DNA of 64,000 nt from Bacteroides sp. (GTDB lineage Bacteria > Bacteroidota > Bacteroidia > Bacteroidales > Bacteroidaceae): the NCBI RefSeq assembly GCF_028690125.1, contig NZ_JAQVBV010000019.1:32898-96897 (forward strand), written 5' to 3'. The notes under the pieces are model-generated. The model saw only the letters and a program-made list of their open reading frames with translations, was not told where the DNA came from and did no database searches. Every line of letters starts with the position of its first letter. Position 1 is the first letter of the stretch. This document shows, piece after piece, positions 43,918 through 52,246 of this stretch. The position numbers were made by a program, and so were the translations under genes.

Positions 43918-45066
43918 ATGAAAATAAAAAAAACAATATGTACGGCAGCTATTTTAATGGCTGCCGTTTGTTTACCGGCACAGAATAAGTGTGCAGGTAT
44001 TAATCTCTCCATTTGGAAAGGTGTTAGTACACAACCTCTTGACAGTACACAGACTACCTTTGTAAACATAGGTTTTCTATCGACGATGAACCGTCTCAAT
44101 GGTATAGGAATAAACGCTTTAGGAGGAGTGACTCGTAAAGACATGAACGGCATACAAGTTTCCGGACTAGCTAACGTAGTTGGTAGCAGTATGCGAGGGC
44201 TCCAATTGTCCGGAATCAGTAATATCAGTGGAAACAACCTAATAGGATTTTCCACTGCCGGATTAGTTAATATTACAGGTAATGGTGCAAAGGGTGTTGT
44301 TATATCAGGTCTAACCAGTATTGGAGGAGATAACACAACAGGACTAATGGCCAGTGGTTTCATGAATGTAACAGGAAATACAGCTTCAGGATTGCAATTC
44401 TCCGGGTTGGCAAATATTACCGGAGAAAGTTTTAGTGGAATGATGGCTTCGGGGCTCTTGAATGTGACTGGTAAAGACATGAATGGACTACAAATGGCAG
44501 GTATCGCTAATATTGCGGCTAACACATTAAATGGCATGCAAATAGGATTATGCAATTATGCTACACAAGCCCATGGAATCCAGCTGGGTTTAATCAACTA
44601 TTACCGAAAATCAATGAAAGGCTTTCAGCTTGGTTTAATAAATGCTAATCCTGACACGAAAGTTCAGATGTTAGTATATGGCGGAAACACTACGCTTGGC
44701 AACATAGGAGTACGTTTAAAAAATGAGTTATTCTACACGATTCTAGGACTCGGAACATACAATATGAATCTAAATGACAAGTTTTCGGCAACCGCCTCCT
44801 ATCGCGCCGGTCTATCTCTGTGCGTTTACAAAGGACTTTCTATCAGCGGAGATTTGGGATACGAACACATTGAAGCTTTCAAAAACAAAGATGAAATAAT
44901 CTCCAGACGCCTCTACGCTTTACAAACACGTATTAATGTAGAATATCAATTCACTAAGAAATTCGGAATCTTCGCAACGGGAGGTTATGGTTGGACACGT
45001 TATTACAATAACTCCCATAACTTTGACAAAAGAGCTATTGTTGAAGCAGGAGTTATTATCTTCTAA
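43918..45066 (+). CDS. LA_2272-type surface repeat protein
   Basis: The start MKIKKTICTAAILMAAVCLP gives a signal peptide; an earlier in-frame Met would lie inside the previous gene. Residues 75-205 contain eight or more 16-residue repeats of the form xxGLQxSGxxNIxGxx, and the C-terminal 130 residues look like outer-membrane beta strands (NLNDKFSATASYRAGLSL, ending AIVEAGVIIF). It is probably a surface-exposed outer-membrane protein. The family name is by recall of the repeat type. Confidence 0.75.
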   Translation: MKIKKTICTAAILMAAVCLPAQNKCAGINLSIWKGVSTQPLDSTQTTFVNIGFLSTMNRLNGIGINALGGVTRKDMNGIQVSGLANVVGSSMRGLQLSGISNISGNNLIGFSTAGLVNITGNGAKGVVISGLTSIGGDNTTGLMASGFMNVTGNTASGLQFSGLANITGESFSGMMASGLLNVTGKDMNGLQMAGIANIAANTLNGMQIGLCNYATQAHGIQLGLINYYRKSMKGFQLGLINANPDTKVQMLVYGGNTTLGNIGVRLKNELFYTILGLGTYNMNLNDKFSATASYRAGLSLCVYKGLSISGDLGYEHIEAFKNKDEIISRRLYALQTRINVEYQFTKKFGIFATGGYGWTRYYNNSHNFDKRAIVEAGVIIF

Positions 45067-45114
45067 AATATTATTTGCAACATAATGATCATATACTCCT
45101 ATGATAAATTTACT

Positions 45115-45163
45115 ATAATCTATAGTGTCACTATTTCATTAGGATAACGACACTATAGATTAT
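45115..45163. terminator. bidirectional terminator between convergent genes
   Basis: ATAATCTATAGTGTC (45115-45129) and GACACTATAGATTAT (45149-45163) are perfect 15-bp inverted arms. TTTT follows on the plus strand; it separates the surface-protein gene from fbp on the other strand. Confidence 0.75.
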
Positions 45164-45165
45164 TT

Positions 45166-47160
45166 TCAGACTTTTTCTTTGATTAAACCAATACGATAAG
45201 CAACAAGCAGTTTCTTCAAATCTTGAATCTGTGTAATTAGTTCCTTACCTTTATCAGTGTCCTTTACCATCATTCGCTGAGAATTAAATTCTAAAACGAA
45301 ATTAGTAGATTTAATATCAAGTGCTTCCTCAATAGCTTTTTGCCTTGATTCAAACGGTTCATGTTGCACTAATTGGAGACCATGAGAATGATATACAAGC
45401 GTATATCCGGCTATTCCAGTTTCAGGCTGATAAGCTTTTGAAAATCCACCATCAATAACAAAGAGTTTGCCATTGGCTTTGATTGGTTGTTCCCCTTGAG
45501 TCGTTCTCACAGGCACATGACCATTAATAATATGAGAATGAGGTCCCAATGCTCCAAACTCACACAAAATCTTATCGCAGATATCTTCCTGGTTACGCAA
45601 TGTATAATAATATCCCTTCTTCTCTTTATGTAATTCCTTATCTTCCAAAAAATAACGTTCAAAAGTAGCCATTTTATCCTTGTCAAACAAAGGAGCCTCT
45701 GGTCCACACCACATATACCAAATATAATCCAATGCAAAAGATTTATCATCTTCACCTTCTTCATCAAAGTAAGCAGTACGGATTAATTGATCTGCCTTAT
45801 CCAGCAACTTACGTCCCCAATACTCCTTACCACGTATTTTAATATGCTTGAAACTGCCATCCTCATTTAAAGGAACAGAGGCATGATACAAAAGATTAGA
45901 GTTGCATACCAAATACATTCCACCATAGGTAAATAAGCAACGCATATGCTTTTTCAGTTTTTCACTATTCATAAACGAATAGTGAATCTTATCAACCAAC
46001 TCACGCTCTTCTTCAGTCAAGCGATAAGGATCAGCAGGGTCTATCGTTGGGAAATTCGTGTCACGTAAAGCATATTCCTTTCCTTCATACACAAAAATTC
46101 CCCGCTCAAAATCTATTTTATCCAGCAGTTTCCGGTTTGCCATACGAAATTCCGGACGACGATCAATGATCTCAGCTTCCAATTTAAATTGAATAATTGT
46201 GATCGCCTTATGCATCTGAGTAATCAGGCGCAAAGTTTTCTCATTATAGTGAGTATCTGCATAATTCATCTTCGGCATAAAAATAGAACACGGATCATCA
46301 CCATAAGTATCCATGGCAAAAGTAGCCAATGGAAGAAGATTTATTCCGTAACCATCTTCAAGAGTAGACAAATTACCATAACGCATTGACATACGGATCA
46401 CATTTGCAATGCAACTGTCATTGCCCGAAGCAGCACCCATCCACAAAATATCATGATTTCCCCACTGTATATCAAAATTATGATAATTACACAAAGTGTC
46501 CATGATAATATGCGCTCCCGGTCCGCGATCATAGATATCTCCTACGATATGAAGAGAATCAATAGTCAGACGTTGGATCAGGTTACACATGGCAATAATA
46601 AAAGCATCTGCCCGTTTTGTAGAGATGATTGTGCTAATAATCACATTAATATAGGCATGCTTATTCGGTTCGATAGAAGACTCGTGCAATAATTCCTGAA
46701 TGATATAAGAAAAATCAGCAGGCAATGATTTACGAACCTTTGAACGAGTATATTTTGAAGAGACATTCTGACAAACCTTCACCAATTGATTTAAAGTAAT
46801 CAGATACCAATCATCGAGATCTTTCTCACAAACCTTCACCAACTGAAGTTTTTCCTCCGGATAATAAATCAACGTACAAATCTCCTTCTTTTCCGATTCA
46901 CGCAACGTATTACCAAAAATCTCATTTACTTTACGTTTCACCGCCCCCGAAGCATTCTTCAATACATGCTGAAAGGCTTCATATTCTCCATGCAAATCGG
47001 TCAGAAAATGTTCAGTTCCTTTAGGCAAATTCAAAATAGCCTCCAGATTGATTACCTCCGTACTCGCATCCGCAATAGTAGGAAAACTGCGAGAAAGTAG
47101 TTGTAAGTAACGAAGATCGGTCACAATACTTTCAGGAGTTATATTACTTTGAGCAGTCAT
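45166..47160 (-). CDS. fbp: fructose-1,6-bisphosphatase class III
   Basis: A 664-residue enzyme of the Firmicutes/Bacteroidetes class III type. Metallophosphatase motifs are present: FLTDLHGEYEAFQHVLKNAS, HIVGDIYDRGPGAH, IQWGNHDILWMGAASGN and IINGHVPVRTTQGEQPIKA. It hydrolyses fructose-1,6-bisphosphate in gluconeogenesis. Monocistronic, with a terminator at the 3' end. Confidence 0.95.
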   Translation of the reverse strand: MTAQSNITPESIVTDLRYLQLLSRSFPTIADASTEVINLEAILNLPKGTEHFLTDLHGEYEAFQHVLKNASGAVKRKVNEIFGNTLRESEKKEICTLIYYPEEKLQLVKVCEKDLDDWYLITLNQLVKVCQNVSSKYTRSKVRKSLPADFSYIIQELLHESSIEPNKHAYINVIISTIISTKRADAFIIAMCNLIQRLTIDSLHIVGDIYDRGPGAHIIMDTLCNYHNFDIQWGNHDILWMGAASGNDSCIANVIRMSMRYGNLSTLEDGYGINLLPLATFAMDTYGDDPCSIFMPKMNYADTHYNEKTLRLITQMHKAITIIQFKLEAEIIDRRPEFRMANRKLLDKIDFERGIFVYEGKEYALRDTNFPTIDPADPYRLTEEERELVDKIHYSFMNSEKLKKHMRCLFTYGGMYLVCNSNLLYHASVPLNEDGSFKHIKIRGKEYWGRKLLDKADQLIRTAYFDEEGEDDKSFALDYIWYMWCGPEAPLFDKDKMATFERYFLEDKELHKEKKGYYYTLRNQEDICDKILCEFGALGPHSHIINGHVPVRTTQGEQPIKANGKLFVIDGGFSKAYQPETGIAGYTLVYHSHGLQLVQHEPFESRQKAIEEALDIKSTNFVLEFNSQRMMVKDTDKGKELITQIQDLKKLLVAYRIGLIKEKV

Positions 47161-47211
47161 TTCATTTATAGTTTTATAATTTATTATTATTGTACTCCTT
47201 ATTACTTATCC

Positions 47212-48876
47212 TCAGCCAAGTAAGAACATCAAAAGGACTTGAGCAATGATAACTCTTAAAAACATACACAATGGATACACAGTTGCATATGCTACTGAGG
47301 GATTATCTCCCGGTATCGTATCATTGACATAGTTCAGAGCCATCGGATTAGCCATACTACCACATAACATACCAGATACTGTACCAAAATCAATCTTCAT
47401 TATTTTAAAGGCAATAATCCCAATTATGACAGTCGGAATAATTGTCAGACCAGCACCTAAGGCAATCCACAGTAATCCTTCTGAACGAAATACTGTATCA
47501 AAGAAATGCGCTCCGGCATCCAGTCCCAAACAAGCCAGATACATAGAAAGTCCCAATGCACGTAACATTAAATTTGCACTAAGTGTGGTATATGTAATCA
47601 TATGTATCCGAGGTCCAAAAGTACCTAGAAGGATACCTACAATAATCGGTCCTCCGGCCAATCCTAACTTCACCGGAGTACTAATACCCGGAACAGAAAA
47701 AGGAATCGCTCCTAAAGCCAAACCGAGTACGATACCAATAAACACTACAACAAGATTTGGTTCTTTCAAACTCTTAATGGCATTTCCCAAAACTTTCTCT
47801 ACATTTTGGATTGCTGCCGCCTCTCCTACCACAGTCAAGCGGTCTCCTAATTGAAGTATCAACTCAGGAGTAGCTAGCAACTGTACACCTGAACGATAAA
47901 CTCGGCTGATATTAATACCATAATGATTTCTCAATCGAAGTGATCCCAACTTTTTCCCATTCAATTCCGGACGGGTCACCACAATACGTTGTGATATCAA
48001 TTCACTGTCAATCGCATTCCAATCAATATCCTCTTTGTTCCAATCCGTATTTTCCTGTTCACCAAAAAGCACAGTTAAAGCTAATACATCTTTTTCCGAA
48101 GTAATAACAAGCAAACGGTCCCCTTCTTTCAATACCTTTTCGGAAGTAGGAATGCTGACATGCCCGTCCCGCCACAATCGGGAAATAACAAACTTAGGAT
48201 AACTCATATGAGCTATATCCTTGATACTTTTATTGAAAATAGCCGGATTATGTACTTGAAACGCTGCAATATAAGTTTTGTTCGCAACATCCTTCTCTTT
48301 TACTTCCAAATCTTCTTTTCGAACAAGGACTTTACGGATCAATAACACGGCAAGAATCACGCCAATAACTCCTATAGGATAAGCTACTGCACATCCCAAT
48401 GCAGGAGTACTACTATCCATTCCTATCTGCTTTAACGTCTGTTGTGCAGCTCCTAATGCAGGAGTATTCGTTGTAGCTCCACAAAGAATACCTACCATAT
48501 CAGGCAGTGATATCCCTGTTGTATAACTAGCAAACACAGTAAGCAAAGTTCCTAACAAAACCACTCCTAATGCCAACATATTCAGCGTTACTCCTCCTTT
48601 TCGGAAAGAACTGAAAAAGCCGGGACCAACTTGAAGACCGAGAGAATAAACGAAGATAACCAATCCAAAACTTTCTGCATAATTTAACATCTGCGGATCA
48701 ACAGAAAGCCCGAAATGCCCTGCCAGAATACCCATAAAAAAAACAAAAGTGACTCCTAGAGAAACTCCCCAGAAATGCACTCTTCCCAAGCCTAAACCAA
48801 TGGCAGAAATTAATGAAAGTACAACAACTGCCTGTAAAGCAGAATGTTCGAGAAATAGACTATATAACCAATCCAT
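47212..48876 (-). CDS. AspT/YidE/YbjL-family transporter
   Basis: Two blocks of five or six TM helices (residues 1-190 and 370-554) flank two TrkA-C (RCK_C) domains (residues 195-365: EVLKEGDRLLVITSEKDVLA, LILQLGDRLTVVGEAAAI). GVLCGATTNTPALGAAQ-type motifs occur in both halves (ILCGATTNTPALG, MLCGSMANPMALN). This is the aspartate:alanine exchanger family; the E. coli homologues YidE and YbjL are of unknown substrate. Confidence 0.85.
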   Translation of the reverse strand: MDWLYSLFLEHSALQAVVVLSLISAIGLGLGRVHFWGVSLGVTFVFFMGILAGHFGLSVDPQMLNYAESFGLVIFVYSLGLQVGPGFFSSFRKGGVTLNMLALGVVLLGTLLTVFASYTTGISLPDMVGILCGATTNTPALGAAQQTLKQIGMDSSTPALGCAVAYPIGVIGVILAVLLIRKVLVRKEDLEVKEKDVANKTYIAAFQVHNPAIFNKSIKDIAHMSYPKFVISRLWRDGHVSIPTSEKVLKEGDRLLVITSEKDVLALTVLFGEQENTDWNKEDIDWNAIDSELISQRIVVTRPELNGKKLGSLRLRNHYGINISRVYRSGVQLLATPELILQLGDRLTVVGEAAAIQNVEKVLGNAIKSLKEPNLVVVFIGIVLGLALGAIPFSVPGISTPVKLGLAGGPIIVGILLGTFGPRIHMITYTTLSANLMLRALGLSMYLACLGLDAGAHFFDTVFRSEGLLWIALGAGLTIIPTVIIGIIAFKIMKIDFGTVSGMLCGSMANPMALNYVNDTIPGDNPSVAYATVYPLCMFLRVIIAQVLLMFLLG

Positions 48877-49022
48877 GAATTAAATGTACTAATAGGGCGC
48901 AAAGATAAAAACTATTTAGTCCTATTCAAAACTTTTAAGCTTTCATTTCGCGTCCCAATCATACCCTTGGCATCTAAATTTCATCCAGACTTTACATCCC
49001 ATTCTTACCTTACCAAGCCAAC

Positions 49023-49469
49023 CTATCTTTTACCCTGATATTCTACAAAATTATTTCGTCCATCCAAATAACCACTCAATCTGTTACCCCCAATATATAC
49101 ATCATCTAAAAAAGAAACATCACCCGGTCCATAATCCATACGAATGGAAGTCTGTGCATAGTTTTCCCAACTCCAACGGAATCTGTACTCAAAAGTTTCC
49201 ACATACCCATCCGGGTATTCTACCCGAATATAATCAACCCCTGTACGATCCAAATAAAAATCCAGTTCTTGACAACAATAGTTACCTTCTACATCCCGGT
49301 AAAAACTCACCCAGGTTCGGCTAGTTAAATCAACAGAACGATTATAGTAACCATTTCCAATATTATCATCATCATAAAAACTATCAATTTCAATCTCACA
49401 TGAAGTCAAATTGACCATCAATACAGCTACCAAAGCTAACTTTAGGTATTTTAATAGATTCGTTTTCAT
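49023..49469 (-). CDS. outer-membrane lipoprotein, hypothetical
   Basis: Signal peptide with lipobox (ALVAVLMVNLTSC, then EIEID); the acidic residues after the Cys resemble the Bacteroides surface lipoprotein export signal. The mature domain (LTSRTWVSFYRDVEGNYCCQ, DRTGVDYIRVEYPDGYVETF) is a small beta barrel of lipocalin-like look. Length 148. Function unknown. Confidence 0.65.
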   Translation of the reverse strand: MKTNLLKYLKLALVAVLMVNLTSCEIEIDSFYDDDNIGNGYYNRSVDLTSRTWVSFYRDVEGNYCCQELDFYLDRTGVDYIRVEYPDGYVETFEYRFRWSWENYAQTSIRMDYGPGDVSFLDDVYIGGNRLSGYLDGRNNFVEYQGKR

Positions 49470-49807
49470 ATTCCTTTATTTTTTAGTTGTTCCTGAATTT
49501 TTATTTTTCTTGATAGAACAAAAGTAAAAAATTAATTTTCCTCTTGAAATTGAATTGTCCTACTTATTTAGAGGAATTCACCTCCATAATTAGGTAAATT
49601 CCCTTTTACTTGTTTCAATATAATTAAATGCAGCAGACATCCTCCAACATTGCAGAAATCATAAAGTAAATGTTATAAAAAAAGATTTCATACCTCAGAA
49701 ACTTAATAAAGATTGAATAAGCATTAATACGCCTAATTAATGTTATAAAATTGTTCTTTTTGGCTTATTTATTTGCAAATTTCACAAAACGCAGTACCTT
49801 TGTAACG

Positions 49808-49876
49808 TGTTTTTCATAGTATTAGATTTAAGGTTAACAAAAAGATTGGCTGTCTGGGATAGATAGCCTTTTTTTA
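49808..49876 (+). ncRNA. predicted small RNA with own promoter and terminator
   Basis: A consensus promoter (TTTG 49772-49775, TACCTTTG 49795-49802, 19-base spacer) is followed by about 70 transcribed bases that end in GGCTGTCT-GGGAT-AGATAGCC and a T7 run. No start codon-led frame of useful length. I have seen similar Bacteroides leaders but cannot name it. The rest of 49470-50094 holds no gene I can support. Confidence 0.6.
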
Positions 49877-50094
49877 TGCCCTTTTTCAAAGAAATTATGT
49901 GATTTCCCAAATTCTCCTTTTTCATTAATAAAAGTATCAAAGACGATCAAAAAAAAACATTCGTTTAACATTTGAAACATAGCCGTTTAACTCATTTCTC
50001 AAAAAATAGGTAAAAAAAATATTGCTAAAAGATTTGCGTAGTCCAAAAGTTCCCCCTATATTTGCACCGCATTTGAGAGAGAATGCGGGTTGAA

Positions 50095-50181
50095 GGAAGT
50101 TTGGGTGAGTGGCTGAAACCACCAGTTTGCTAAACTGACGTACGGGTAACTGTACCGGGGGTTCGAATCCCCCAGCTTCCG
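50095..50181 (+). tRNA. tRNA-Ser(GCU)
   Basis: Acceptor GGAAGTT/AGCTTCC with discriminator G; D arm GAGTGGCTGAAACCA; anticodon loop TTGCTAA (GCT); long variable arm TACGGGTAACTGTACC; T arm GGGGG-TTCGAAT-CCCCC. All parts are canonical, in contrast to the phage tRNA-like genes. Confidence 0.95.
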
Positions 50182-50185
50182 CTAA

Positions 50186-50226
50186 AATCGGCTTAATTAA
50201 CTGATTATTAGTTAATTAAGCCGATT
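50186..50226. repeat. 17-bp perfect inverted repeat behind tRNA-Ser
   Basis: AATCGGCTTAATTAACT and AGTTAATTAAGCCGATT surround a 7-base loop. No T tract follows, so it is either a tRNA 3' end or terminator hairpin or a site used by an element such as the nearby integrase. Confidence 0.5.
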
Positions 50227-50343
50227 CAAATTGAAAGCGTAACGGATAATGTAACAAATTTGTAGGAAAGTAGTAGTATATTAAATACACATTTTCAATT
50301 AACAATACATTAACATATTGCTTTTAATATAAATTAACTATTT

Positions 50344-50415
50344 GGTGGGTTCGTCTAACGGTTAGGACACGTGCCTCTCACGCACGTAATACGAGTTCGA
50401 TTCTCGTACTCACTA
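50344..50415 (+). tRNA. tRNA-Glu(CUC)
   Basis: Acceptor GGTGGGT/ACTCACT, D arm GTCTAACGGTTAGGAC, stem CGTGC/GCACG around CTCTCAC (anticodon CTC), T arm ACGAG-TTCGATT-CTCGT, discriminator A. The first pair is G-U, which is unusual and may reflect replacement of the 3' half by the adjacent phage. Immediately upstream of the integrase gene, it is the likely attachment site. Confidence 0.9.
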
Positions 50416-50494
50416 CTTACTCTTCTATCACCTATCACTTAATGATATTTAGTTTTTGGATATTTCTATTTAATTCTAATAAATTAGTAATATC

Positions 50495-51859
50495 ATGGAA
50501 ACAGAGAAAAAAGCATTTATAAAAAATGCGGCATCACAAAAATCATCAATACGAAATGAGAATGGTATAATTTCTTATAAAAAAGGAAAAATACCTTATG
50601 TCCCTTGTTCATTAATAAAAAACAATGGCAAGCACGGGTGGTATATTGAATTCAAATATATCAATCCTAAAACAGGAGAACTAACTCGTGGCGTTCGCCG
50701 AGTAAAAAAAGAATTTAATCTTTGCGAGACTGAAAAACAAGCTGAAGCATTAATAAAAGAACGCATCATCAACCCACTAAATAAACAATTAGAAAGTGGA
50801 TGGACTCCTAAAGGAGATTTAATAGAAGATAATCCCAAAGAAGAAAACATATCTCACTTACTTATTTTATTTATGCAAGATAAGCAGGATTTAAGAAGAG
50901 ATACAATAAGAGTTTATAGGTCAGCAACAAAATATCTAAGTGAATTTCTGAAAACATCAGGCCTTACAAAATTAAATGTAAAGGATTTTGGAGAATATCA
51001 AGCTATGCAGCTCCGTAAATTCGCAAAGAAAAAGGGATTAGAAGGAGTAACCTTCAATAATTACAGAAGAATGTGGGGAAACTTTTTTGGATGGATCGCA
51101 AAATCAGAAAGAATTAATTTGCCATACAACCCTATCACATACTATATAGAAAAAGAAAAAGAAAATTACTCTCCAAGAGATACTGTATCACACGATAAAG
51201 ATTTGGATATACAGAGATGGTGTGAAAATAATGATCCTGTATTATTATTACTTATTAGTTTAATCAGTGGCCCTTCATTTCTGAGAATACAAGAGATATT
51301 AAGATTGAAGGTAGGAGATATTGATTTTAAAGAAAATCGAATAAAAATTGACCAATGGCAATCAAAAACTAAAAGTTCTATCAAGATTCTTGGAGAAGAT
51401 AGTAAAAAACTTATGTTAGAATTGGGTATAGACCAACTTCCTGCCAACTTTTTTATGATAGGTAAAGAACAATCTAGATTCGGAAAACTACTTGTCGGAA
51501 AAGCATCAAAAAATTCTATATATAGCAAAGAAGATAAAAAGAAGATGGCTTCTATCAATAATAAATCGTTTCGGGAAATTGAAACTGAACTTTCCAGAGA
51601 TGGTTATCTATTAACTAGAGATGTCGATAAAAATTGGGAAAAGCTAAGAGAAGCAGTAAATTTACCCAAATCCTGCCAGTTATATTCTTATAGACATAGA
51701 GCGATTAGTGATCTATATGCTATTGGGTATTCACGGGATCAAATAACACAATTGACCGGACATGTTTCAGATGCGTTTTGGCACTATGTCTCTTCTGCCG
51801 CAAAAGGAAGTGTCGCTGAAATGATAGCCCAAAAATGTATTTCCGTCATATCGAAATAG
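50495..51859 (+). CDS. int: phage tyrosine recombinase/integrase
   Basis: A 454-residue integrase: arm-binding N-terminus, core-binding domain (residues 120-205) and catalytic domain with Arg264 (SFLRIQEILRLKVGDIDFK), R400-H401-R402 in QLYSYRHRAISDLYAIG, GH422-423 and Tyr431 (TGHVSDAFWHYVSS). The usual first His of HxxR is Tyr397 here. Located 80 bases after tRNA-Glu and directed away from it, it defines the left end of the second phage segment. Confidence 0.9.
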   Translation: METEKKAFIKNAASQKSSIRNENGIISYKKGKIPYVPCSLIKNNGKHGWYIEFKYINPKTGELTRGVRRVKKEFNLCETEKQAEALIKERIINPLNKQLESGWTPKGDLIEDNPKEENISHLLILFMQDKQDLRRDTIRVYRSATKYLSEFLKTSGLTKLNVKDFGEYQAMQLRKFAKKKGLEGVTFNNYRRMWGNFFGWIAKSERINLPYNPITYYIEKEKENYSPRDTVSHDKDLDIQRWCENNDPVLLLLISLISGPSFLRIQEILRLKVGDIDFKENRIKIDQWQSKTKSSIKILGEDSKKLMLELGIDQLPANFFMIGKEQSRFGKLLVGKASKNSIYSKEDKKKMASINNKSFREIETELSRDGYLLTRDVDKNWEKLREAVNLPKSCQLYSYRHRAISDLYAIGYSRDQITQLTGHVSDAFWHYVSSAAKGSVAEMIAQKCISVISK

Positions 51860-52034
51860 TGTATAAAATTTTCTTAAACAGAAAAGTGTAGAGACAAAGA
51901 AATCTAAGAAAAAACACTAATTACTTGGGAAATTGGACAAACAGACAAAAAAAGTAAAAACACGCATCAGCTACTATTTAATAAGTTGATTATTAACTAA
52001 TTGGATTTTTGTCCATATATGAGGGATGTTAGAC
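51860..52034. other. spacer after the integrase gene
   Basis: AT-rich intergenic DNA between int and the terminator, inside a 387-base gene-free stretch (51860-52246). I see no coding sequence or RNA gene. A duplicated tRNA-Glu end is not present here. Confidence 0.5.
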
Positions 52035-52060
52035 AAAAACGGGGTATAAACCCCGTTTTT
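52035..52060. terminator. strong bidirectional terminator
   Basis: AAAAACGGGG-TATAAA-CCCCGTTTTT is a 10-bp stem with A and T tracts on both sides. It separates int (plus strand) from the tape measure gene (minus strand) and would stop both. Confidence 0.9.
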
Positions 52061-52246
52061 CTTTGTCCGAACTTTACTATTTTTGTCTGCGTACCCCAAA
52101 AACTTTCTTTTTTCACTGTGTTTAAAGCCAAATTTTAAATTTCATGGCATTACCTTAAAATGTAAATGTACATAATTTACACCTCATAATGTGTATGATA
52201 TGATATAGTGGACGACCTTCTTGCGCAGTAACTAAACGATTTAATA

